In this document: positions 57,174 to 64,000 of the stretch, one piece after another
How positions within the stretch are numbered: position 1 is the first letter of the stretch
How the letters are laid out: each line of letters begins with the position of its first letter
DNA from: Martinezella miluonensis
Lineage (GTDB): Bacteria; Pseudomonadota; Alphaproteobacteria; Rhizobiales; Rhizobiaceae
Length of the DNA stretch: 64,000 nucleotides
Assembly (NCBI RefSeq): GCF_900094545.1
Contig: NZ_FMAH01000001.1
Location: forward strand, 1 to 64,000
Direction: 5' to 3'
Translations under genes and position numbers: made by a program
Notes under the pieces: generated by a model
Database searches by the model: none
Seen by the model: the letters and a program-made list of their open reading frames with translations, nothing else
Told to the model about the DNA's origin: nothing

Positions 57174-58970
57174 TCAAAAGGCTTCCGCAGCCAGTTCCAT
57201 CATCGTGTCGGCGCCGGTTTCGATGCGGGCCTTGCGCAATGCCGTTTCCGGCATGATGCGCTCCATATAGAACCGCGCCGTGACAAGCTTGTTCTTCAGA
57301 TAATCCTCGCGCGCGCCGTCGCCGCCCGCAAGGCCTGTCTGCGCCGCCTTCGCCATCTTCGCCCACATATAGCCGAGGACGACGAGACCGAAGAGGTGCA
57401 TGTAGTCGGTCGAGCCGGCACCCGCATTGTCGGGCTTGGCCATGGCGTTCTGCATGAACCACATGGTTGAGGCCTGCACATCGTTCAAGCCCTTCTTCAG
57501 ATGCTTGGTGAAGAAGGCCATCTGCTCGTCGTTGCGGTTCTCCTCGCAGAAATCGCCGATCTCCTTGAACAGAGCCATGACGGCGCGGCCGCCGTTCAGC
57601 GCCAGCTTGCGACCGACGAGATCGAGCGCCTGGATGCCGTTGGCGCCCTCATAGATCATGGAGATGCGGGCATCGCGGACATACTGGCTCATGCCATGCT
57701 CTTCGATATAGCCGTGACCGCCGAAGACCTGCTGCGCCATGACGGCATGTTCGAAGCCCTTATCGGTCATGACGCCCTTGAGAATCGGCGTTGCCAGACC
57801 AAGGATATCGTCGGCTGCCTGGCGGTCCTTCTCGTCCGGGGAGCGATGGGCGATATCCGACTTCAGCGCCGTCCACAGCAGGAAGGCACGGCCGGCTTCG
57901 TTGAAGGCGCGAATGGTCATCAGCGAGCGGCGGATATCGGGATGGACGATGATCGGATCAGCCTTTTTGTCCGGCGCCTTGGGGCCGGAGAGCGAGCGGC
58001 CCTGGATGCGCTCGCGGGCGTAGTTTGCTGCGTTCTGATAGGCGATCTCGGCAATAGAGAGACCCTGCAGGCCGACGCCGAGGCGCGCCTCGTTCATCAT
58101 GACGAACATGGCGTTGAGGCCCTTGTTCTCGGCGCCGATCAGGAAGCCGGTGGCCTCGTCATAGTTCATCACGCAGGTCGCGTTGCCGTGAATGCCCATC
58201 TTGTGCTCGATCGCACCGCAGGAGACCGGGTTGCGCGCGCCAAGCGAGCCATCTTCCCTGACGAGGAACTTCGGCACGATGAACAGCGAGATGCCCTTGG
58301 TGCCTTCAGGCGCACCTTCGATGCGGGCAAGGACGAGATGGACAATATTATCCGTCATGTCGTGTTCGCCGGCGGAAATAAAGATCTTCTGGCCGGAAAT
58401 CTTGTAGCTGCCATCGGCTTGCGGCACGGCCTTGGCGCGCAGCAGGCCAAGATCGGTGCCGCAATGCGGCTCGGTGAGGTTCATGGTGCCGGACCAGATG
58501 CCCTCGACCATCTTCGGCAGATAGGTCTGCTTCTGCGCGTCGGTACCATGCACGAGGATGGCGGCGATCGCGCCCTGCGTCAGGCCCGGATACATCATCA
58601 GCGACATATTGGCGGCAGAGGTATACTCGCCGACGGCGCAGTGCAGCACATAGGGAAGCCCCTGCCCGCCGAATTCCTCCGGCACCGCCAGACCCAGCCA
58701 GCCGCCTTCGCGATAGGCGCGATAGGCTTCCTTGAAGCCCTTCGGCGTCGAGACGGTGCCGTCGTCGTGGCGCACGCAACCTTCCTGATCGCCCGAATAA
58801 TTGAGCGGGAAGAGCACTTCTTCCGACAACTTGGCCGCCTCGCCGACGATCGCCTCGATCATGTCGGGCGTGGCGTCCGCGTAGCCGGGCAGGTTGTTGT
58901 AGCGCTCCACCCCGAGCACATCGTTCAGGACGAAGAGCGTATCGTTCACGGGGGCCTTGTAGACTGGCAT
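57174..58970 (-). CDS. Acyl-CoA dehydrogenase
   Basis: 598 aa, the long DmdC-like class with an extra C-terminal domain. Signatures: [106 protein letters not shown] with the catalytic Glu region. First step of beta-oxidation with FAD. First gene of the operon; in S. meliloti a similar gene trio sits beside podJ. Confidence 0.93.
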   Translation of the reverse strand: MPVYKAPVNDTLFVLNDVLGVERYNNLPGYADATPDMIEAIVGEAAKLSEEVLFPLNYSGDQEGCVRHDDGTVSTPKGFKEAYRAYREGGWLGLAVPEEFGGQGLPYVLHCAVGEYTSAANMSLMMYPGLTQGAIAAILVHGTDAQKQTYLPKMVEGIWSGTMNLTEPHCGTDLGLLRAKAVPQADGSYKISGQKIFISAGEHDMTDNIVHLVLARIEGAPEGTKGISLFIVPKFLVREDGSLGARNPVSCGAIEHKMGIHGNATCVMNYDEATGFLIGAENKGLNAMFVMMNEARLGVGLQGLSIAEIAYQNAANYARERIQGRSLSGPKAPDKKADPIIVHPDIRRSLMTIRAFNEAGRAFLLWTALKSDIAHRSPDEKDRQAADDILGLATPILKGVMTDKGFEHAVMAQQVFGGHGYIEEHGMSQYVRDARISMIYEGANGIQALDLVGRKLALNGGRAVMALFKEIGDFCEENRNDEQMAFFTKHLKKGLNDVQASTMWFMQNAMAKPDNAGAGSTDYMHLFGLVVLGYMWAKMAKAAQTGLAGGDGAREDYLKNKLVTARFYMERIMPETALRKARIETGADTMMELAAEAF

Positions 58971-59037
58971 CTTTCGAATTCCTCCAATTCGCCGCCGGAC
59001 CTCAGATTCCGGTCACTGCGGTTACTCTTACAAAATA

Positions 59038-59059
59038 TTGACGTTTGCGTAAACGTCAA
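59038..59059. promoter_or_regulatory. 22-bp palindromic operator candidate upstream of the fad operon
   Basis: TTGACGTTT-GCGT-AAACGTCAA, 9-bp perfect arms, 67 bp upstream of the acyl-CoA dehydrogenase start. The GACGTTTnCGTAAACGTC style resembles operators of regulators of acyl-CoA degradation (LiuR/FadR-like), by recollection only. Confidence 0.65.
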
Positions 59060-59218
59060 ATTTGTATCGCACCGAATTTTTGGCGAAGCGATGGAACGGC
59101 GCTTCGATCGGCACGAACGGAACGCAGCGTTTCCAAAGACCTTCCGGGGTTTGCCCCATAAGAATATCGGGGCATCCGACAGCAGAACCGAAATAAAAGG
59201 TTAAGACTTCCGATAAAC

Positions 59219-59234
59219 TTAACGAGTTGTTTAC
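59219..59234. promoter_or_regulatory. Possible CtrA-binding site upstream of podJ
   Basis: TTAA-N7-TTTAC, one mismatch from the alphaproteobacterial CtrA box TTAA-N7-TTAAC, 215 bp before the podJ start. Another TTAA lies at 59201-59204. Confidence 0.35.
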
Positions 59235-59448
59235 CACGTTTCGTAAATTGTACGAGTTGAGCAGCGGTGCTTCGCGTTTCTTCAACTTATCCTTTGATGA
59301 CGCGCTGTCTTTGCGGCTCTGTTTAAGGAAAGCCAATACATTTATCCCTTTCCGAACGGCGGGATCCGGGCAGCGCGGCAATGTCGCAACGTCTTTCTTC
59401 CGTCAACATGGTGACCTGGGTGGTCATAGTTCGAGGCGAGCAAAAGAT

Positions 59449-62400
59449 ATGAGCGGATCGCGATCAAATCCTACCAGCACGGGCGACTGGACGTCGCTGG
59501 ATGCTCTGAGCCGCACAATCGAGGGGCTGGAAGCGCGCATCGAGGGATTGATGGGCACCGCCGCCTCGCGCGATACGCACCAGCGCGTCGCTGCCGGCTA
59601 TGGTGCCGTTCCCGAGCGCACTGCTCCGCCGGAGCGCATGCCGCCGCGCCCCGAACGCGAATACCCAGCCAGCCGGCCCTATGAGCGTCCGCTGCGCTCC
59701 GAGCGCCAGGAGAACGACGTCTGCCCCGATCCGCTTGTAGAAATCCGCCAACGCCAGCGCGCGCTCGAGGCAAACCGCGAGCGGCTGCTTTCCCGCCGCG
59801 AAGAAATCCCGCAGTCCGAACCGCAGCCGGTTCGTCGTCCGCTCGATCCCTATAGCCAGCGCCAGCCGCAACGGCCGACCGCTGAAAATTCCGTCGACAT
59901 CGCTCAGGCGCTCGTCAATCTTCGCCAGGATCTGAAGCGCGATATCGCCGACAGCGTGACCCGCGAAGTGAACTCGCTGCGCGCCGAAATTCGCGATATC
60001 CGCGAGAACACGAACGACAGGCATTTCGCAGCCGACGTTCGCGAGGATATGGCGCGGCTTGCCGACAGCATCAATCAGCTTACCGGGCAGCCTGAGACGG
60101 CCGGCCTGAAGGCCGAGTTCGACGAGCTGCGCTCGCTGATGGATGGCCTTGCCCGCGAGGAGTCCCTCCACCATGTCGGGCGCCAGGTGAAGGCGATCGA
60201 CACCACCGGCCTGCAGGACGAGCTCGTTTCGCTCGCCTATCGCCTCGACGATATCAAGCAGCACCTCGGCGGCATGAATGACAGCCCCGCGGTGCATGCG
60301 CTGGAAAACAAGCTGCTGACGATTGCGACCGCGATGGAAAGCCTCGGCTCCATGATGCAGCCGCAGGACCAGGCGATGCAGCGGCTCGAAGGACGACTCA
60401 GCGGTCTTGCCGACCAGATCGACGTGATGAGCAGCGACGCGGCTCGACGCCAGCCTGCCGACGATCTCTCCGGCCGTCTCGAAGCGCTCTCCATGCGCAT
60501 CGACGAGCTGGGCAGCGCCAAGGCCGTCGCCCGCCTCGAGGAGCGCCTGGACCAACTCTCGCATCTGATGGAGCGCTCGCAGAAGGCGGCGCCGCAGCCC
60601 GAACTCGTCACTTATCTTGCCGATATCTCCCACAAGATCGATGCGCTGGAACACGGTTCGGTCGGCAACGTCCTGGCGGACCGCCTGGACTACCTCGCCC
60701 GCCGCATCGACGAGATGGATTTCCATCCGCCCGTTCCGGCCGCAAGCCTTGACGACAGCGCCGCGCGCCGGCTGGAAGGCCGCCTCTCCGACATAGCGGC
60801 ACGGCTGGAAGCCAGCACCGCAGCACCGCCGACGGATATGCAGGCGATGCGCAGCCTCGAAGAGCAGATCGCCCATCTGTCCACTCTGCTCACCAACGAG
60901 CCCCGCGCGGCGGCCGACCATTTTCCCGTCGATTTCGATCGGCGGATGGGCGCCATCGAAGACTATATGGCGACCAACGACGAATACATCATCGAGGCGG
61001 CACGCCATGCGGCGGAAACCGTCGTCGAGGCCTATTCGCGTGACGGCGGAATGGTCAGCGGGGTGCGGCCTGGCGACATGGCGGCACTGACGGCGCTCGC
61101 CGAAGACCTGCGCCATCTTGAAGATCTCAGCCGCGCCAGCGACGAGCGTACGCATCGCACCTTCGAGGCGCTGCACGACACGCTGCTGCAAATCGCTGAC
61201 CGGCTCGACCACATGGAACATCGCCGGCCGGCACCGGCCATGCCCGCAGCGACCTTCAAAAGCGACGTCTTCGCGCAAGAAGATGCCCCGGCCATCAGGC
61301 CGCCGATGGCAGCGCCGCAGAAGGCAGGCCCGATCATCCGCACGGTTGCGCCCGCAGAGTCTGCCGCCGATTCCGAAACCGTTGTCGCGCAGGCAATCGA
61401 TGCCAATACCAAGGCGGAAATCAAGGCTGCCGCCAAGAAGAGCGGTTCGAGGGCTGGCCTTCTCGCCAGCCTCGGCAAGCGTCTCTTCACGCCGGAAAAG
61501 GCCGAGCCGATCTTCCTGCCGGACCGCCCCGTGATCGAACAGGCGCCATCGATCGATCCCGCCGACATGATGCCGGCTGAAGAAGCCAACGAGCTGCTGG
61601 AGCCTGGCTCCGGCGCACCCGACATCAAGAGGATCCTGGAGCGAGTGCGCGCCAGCCAGACCTCCGCTCGCGGCGGCCGCCAGCCGACCGAGAACGAGCG
61701 CGCCGACTATATCGCAGCCGCCCGCCGCGCCGCACAGGCTGCGGCAGTAGAAGTCGATCAAGCGCAGCGCGGCACCGCACCATCCTCCAAGAAGGATGCA
61801 AAGACGGGCGGAGCATTTTCGCGCTTCCGCCGCCCGATCCTGCTCGCGATTGGCGCTGCGCTGCTGGCGATCATGGCTTTCCCGCTGGTCAACACTCTGA
61901 CGCGCGGCCAGAAGGCGCCGCAGCCGGCGCAGATTTCGACCCAGGTTGCACCGGCAGACAGCGCCGCGACCAACAGTGTCGCCGCCACCGCCAACGCGGC
62001 CGGCAACAATCAGCTGCCCGGCGCGGGCCAGACCGCAACGCCGGCGGCCACCGCGACGAATGCGACAGAGGTTCAGCCCGCAGCGGCACCTGGCAATCCG
62101 ACGCCTGCGCCAACCGACGACCACCCTGCAGCGGCGGCTCCGCTCGACGGCAATCAGGGCGCTACGGAAATTCCGGCGACCAGCGAAGCTCCTGCACAGC
62201 AGACCGCAGCTATCGCCCCCACCGACAAAGTATCCCTCGCGGCTCCGGCAGCAGCAGATATCCAGGTGCCTGACGGCATCCAGCCGCCATCGCTCGCCGC
62301 CGCAGCCAAGTCGGGCGACCCCGTTGCGCTCTTCGAGATCGGCGCGCGCTACACCGATGGCCGCAATGTCGCGACGGATCTGAAGCAGGCGGCAAGCTGG

Positions 62401-63117
62401 TACCGGCTTTCGGCCGACAAGGGTTACGCGCCGGCACAGTACCGGCTTGCTAGCATGTACGAGAAGGGCAACGGCATCGACCGCAATCTCATCAAGGCCA
62501 AGGAAAATTACGAGCAGGCCGCCAATCAGGGCAACGCCAGCGCCATGCATAACCTCGCCGTCCTCTACGCCTCGGGCGCAGCCGGCCAACAGGATTACGA
62601 CTCCGCTGCAAACTGGTTCACGCGCGCCGCCAATCTCGGCGTCTCCGACAGCCAGTTCAACCTTGCGATCCTCTACGCCCGTGGCAACGGCGTGAAGCAG
62701 GATCTGCAGGAGTCCTACAGGTGGTTTGCGATCGCCGCCAAGAGCGGCGACAAGGACGCCGCGCAGAAGCGCGACGAAGTCGCCAACGCCATGAAGCCGG
62801 CCGATCTCGAAGGTGCGCGCGCCAAGGTCGATCTCTGGAAGGCCCAGCCGGCCGATCCCAAGGCCAACGGCACGGACGTTCCCGATGAATGGACGACCGG
62901 CAAGGGCGTGAACACGGCTTCCATCGACATGAAGAAGGCCATCCGCAACATCCAGGCCATCCTCAACAAAAATGGCTTCGATGCCGGCGCACCTGATGGT
63001 GCGATGGGTGACAAGACAGTTGCGGCACTGAAGAGCTTTCAGAAATCCGTCGGCCTGCCGTCGGATGGACGGGTAACGGATCAGGTCGTCAAGGAGCTTC
63101 TGGCCCGCAACAAGTAG
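59449..63117 (+). CDS. podJ: Polar organelle/localisation protein PodJ (coiled coil, Sel1 repeats, peptidoglycan-binding domain)
   Basis: 1222 aa from ATG 59449 (MSGSRSNPTSTGDWTSLDAL); the frame is open from 59227 but that part is not PodJ-like. Residues ~30-640 are heptad-rich coiled coil with repeated LE.RLS.LA..ID patterns. One membrane helix at about 794-816 (ILLAIGAALLAIMAFPLVNTL), an Ala/Pro/Thr-rich periplasmic linker, and four Sel1-type repeats (AAKSGDPVALFEIGARYTDGRNV onwards). The C-terminal peptidoglycan-binding domain is IRNIQAILNKNGFDAGAPDGAMGDKTVAALKSFQKSVG. It marks a cell pole in growth and division. Position beside fad genes matches S. meliloti podJ1. Confidence 0.9.
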   Translation: MSGSRSNPTSTGDWTSLDALSRTIEGLEARIEGLMGTAASRDTHQRVAAGYGAVPERTAPPERMPPRPEREYPASRPYERPLRSERQENDVCPDPLVEIRQRQRALEANRERLLSRREEIPQSEPQPVRRPLDPYSQRQPQRPTAENSVDIAQALVNLRQDLKRDIADSVTREVNSLRAEIRDIRENTNDRHFAADVREDMARLADSINQLTGQPETAGLKAEFDELRSLMDGLAREESLHHVGRQVKAIDTTGLQDELVSLAYRLDDIKQHLGGMNDSPAVHALENKLLTIATAMESLGSMMQPQDQAMQRLEGRLSGLADQIDVMSSDAARRQPADDLSGRLEALSMRIDELGSAKAVARLEERLDQLSHLMERSQKAAPQPELVTYLADISHKIDALEHGSVGNVLADRLDYLARRIDEMDFHPPVPAASLDDSAARRLEGRLSDIAARLEASTAAPPTDMQAMRSLEEQIAHLSTLLTNEPRAAADHFPVDFDRRMGAIEDYMATNDEYIIEAARHAAETVVEAYSRDGGMVSGVRPGDMAALTALAEDLRHLEDLSRASDERTHRTFEALHDTLLQIADRLDHMEHRRPAPAMPAATFKSDVFAQEDAPAIRPPMAAPQKAGPIIRTVAPAESAADSETVVAQAIDANTKAEIKAAAKKSGSRAGLLASLGKRLFTPEKAEPIFLPDRPVIEQAPSIDPADMMPAEEANELLEPGSGAPDIKRILERVRASQTSARGGRQPTENERADYIAAARRAAQAAAVEVDQAQRGTAPSSKKDAKTGGAFSRFRRPILLAIGAALLAIMAFPLVNTLTRGQKAPQPAQISTQVAPADSAATNSVAATANAAGNNQLPGAGQTATPAATATNATEVQPAAAPGNPTPAPTDDHPAAAAPLDGNQGATEIPATSEAPAQQTAAIAPTDKVSLAAPAAADIQVPDGIQPPSLAAAAKSGDPVALFEIGARYTDGRNVATDLKQAASWYRLSADKGYAPAQYRLASMYEKGNGIDRNLIKAKENYEQAANQGNASAMHNLAVLYASGAAGQQDYDSAANWFTRAANLGVSDSQFNLAILYARGNGVKQDLQESYRWFAIAAKSGDKDAAQKRDEVANAMKPADLEGARAKVDLWKAQPADPKANGTDVPDEWTTGKGVNTASIDMKKAIRNIQAILNKNGFDAGAPDGAMGDKTVAALKSFQKSVGLPSDGRVTDQVVKELLARNK

Positions 63118-63148
63118 ACCTTGCTGTTCCTTCGGAATTCAGAATAGC

Positions 63149-63186
63149 AGCACGCTGGCGTTACCACGGCGGCGTGCTTTTGTTTT
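63149..63186 (+). terminator. Terminator after podJ
   Basis: Stem AGCACGC / GCGTGCT (63149-63155, 63172-63178) followed by TTTGTTTT. It begins 31 nt after the stop codon. Confidence 0.75.
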
Positions 63187-63422
63187 GCGGAGGTTCGATG
63201 CGCGCAGCCGCAGGCCGCACGCACCTTGCCCTTCCGGCATATCGCCGTCACAGAAAAGCGGAAAAAGCCGCGCTAGAGTGGCACGAGCAATTCTAAAACT
63301 GACGCCACGGAGCTTTTCCTAAGGCTCTGGCAATGATTGCAGATTAGAATTCGCCGCTTAAAAGGGGAAAATGGTTCAGGCTCCGATCATCGTGCCGGAA
63401 TGCCTGCAAGTGGGAACAGCGC
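63187..63422. other. Intergenic region between podJ and the TauE/SafE gene
   Basis: No gene seen. It presumably holds the promoter of the following permease gene; AAGGGG at 63362 precedes an out-of-frame ATG that leads nowhere. Confidence 0.4.
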
Positions 63423-64000
63423 GTGACGATCTATCTGCCGATCGCAGAACTGTCGGTGAATATCCTCATCATTCTCGGCATGGGCGCAGCCGTAGGGTTC
63501 CTCTCCGGCATGTTCGGTGTCGGCGGTGGCTTCCTGATCACGCCGCTCCTCATCTTCTACAACATTCCCCCGGTCGTCGCTGTTGCCACCGGCTCCAACC
63601 AGGTTGTCGCCTCCTCGGTGTCGGGAGCGCTCACGCATTTTCGCCGCGGCTCGCTCGACCTGAAACTGGGCACGATCCTGCTTGCCGGCGGCCTGGCGGG
63701 CGCGACATTCGGCCTCTGGCTGTTCGTGCTGTTGCGCAGGCTCGGGCAGATCGACCTGATCATCTCCTTGATCTACGTGCTCTTGCTCGGCACCGTTGGA
63801 ACGCTCATGCTCTGGGAAAGCGTGCGCGCCATGCGCCGGGCTGCGGGCAAGCTGCCGCCGGCGAGCGGCAAGCTGCGCCATCACAATTGGGTGCAGCGCC
63901 TGCCGCTGAAGCTGCGCTTCAAGAAATCCAAGCTTTATCTCAGCGCCATTCCGGTCATCGGCCTCGGCTTCTTCGTTGGCATGCTGACGCCGATGGGTAT
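63423..64000 (+). CDS. TauE/SafE-family membrane permease, N-terminal part (runs off right edge)
   Basis: 192 codons inside the window from GTG 63423 (VTIYLPIAELSVNILIILGM). Helices and motifs of the sulfite-exporter/anion permease family: GAAVGFLSGMFGVGGGFLITPLLIFYNIPPVVAVATGSNQVVASSVSGALTHFRRGSLD. Probable export or uptake of sulfur-containing or organic anions. The C-terminus is missing because the window ends. An uncharacterised membrane protein follows podJ in S. meliloti too. Confidence 0.88.
   Translation, partial: MTIYLPIAELSVNILIILGMGAAVGFLSGMFGVGGGFLITPLLIFYNIPPVVAVATGSNQVVASSVSGALTHFRRGSLDLKLGTILLAGGLAGATFGLWLFVLLRRLGQIDLIISLIYVLLLGTVGTLMLWESVRAMRRAAGKLPPASGKLRHHNWVQRLPLKLRFKKSKLYLSAIPVIGLGFFVGMLTPMG

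Noticed and set aside
59227..59448. N-terminal extension of podJ
   Set aside because: The extra 74 residues lack coiled-coil or conserved character and overlap the probable promoter region; ATG 59449 gives the expected N-terminus.
59464..62589. 1041-codon open frame antisense to podJ
   Set aside because: Arises from high GC content opposite a coiled-coil gene; composition is Arg/Gly/Leu-rich with no domain, while the plus strand has clear PodJ domains.
63371..63422. ATG with AAGGGG upstream at 63371 as start of the last gene
   Set aside because: It is out of frame with the TauE/SafE product and translates into an Arg-rich non-protein-like sequence.
1..64000. CRISPR arrays, transposases, integrases, prophage genes, rRNA or tRNA genes
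   Set aside because: None was recognised on either strand; repeats found are short intergenic elements only.

Overview
The window is about 64 kb of high-GC alphaproteobacterial chromosome. Gene content and order point to the genus Rhizobium or a close relative in the Rhizobiaceae. Evidence: the flagellar run flgF-fliI-orf-flgB-flgC-fliE-flgG-flgA-flgI-motE-flgH-fliL-fliP, the flagellar master regulators visN/visR, a che operon of the form mcpE(icpA)-cheS-cheY1-cheA-cheW-cheR-cheB-cheY2-cheD-cheT, a podJ-type polarity gene beside fad genes, and several rhizobial intergenic repeats. Species level cannot be settled by eye.

Layout. (1) 1-20824 is the flagellar cluster. It starts with the 5' end of a flagellin gene (minus strand), then a plus-strand TPR/GT41 (O-GlcNAc-transferase-like) gene. 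The minus-strand block fliP to flgF follows. A divergent intergenic region (11717-11937) separates it from the plus-strand motA-fliM-fliN-fliG-flhB-orf block. The minus-strand pair visN-visR and fliF close the cluster. (2) 20990-29419 is a ten-gene minus-strand chemotaxis operon. It has no cheZ but carries cheS, cheT, a CheY1 that probably acts as phosphate sink, and a globin-coupled soluble receptor. (3) 29420-35908 holds the che control region, a 36-codon small membrane protein gene, a GT39-type membrane glycosyltransferase, a small membrane ORF, a fused secDF and an SMP-30-like propeller protein. (4) 36184-42133 holds a UvrD/Rep helicase, two valine-catabolism-type genes (mmsB and a 3-hydroxyisobutyryl-CoA hydrolase-like gene) and a GMC oxidoreductase. 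(5) 42311-47996 is a complete branched-chain amino-acid-type ABC transporter operon with a divergent LysR regulator. (6) 48003-53605 holds galE/exoB, an aminotransferase, mscL, a divergent TetR/MFS pair and an NTF2-like protein. (7) 53707-58970 is a beta-oxidation operon (fadE-fadA-fadB/J). It is divergent from podJ (59449-63117), and a TauE/SafE permease runs off the right edge.

Together, regions 1 and 2 form a complete motility and chemotaxis island: VisN/VisR control, export gate, basal body, switch, stator and signalling. The rest is mostly core metabolism, transport and cell envelope. No phage, transposon, CRISPR, rRNA or tRNA was seen. No clearly new system was found. The most interesting leads are an OGT-like glycosyltransferase between flagellin and the flagellar export genes, two conserved-looking orphan genes inside the flagellar operons, an overlooked 36-aa membrane protein, a family of dispersed repeats, and several strong palindromic operator candidates.
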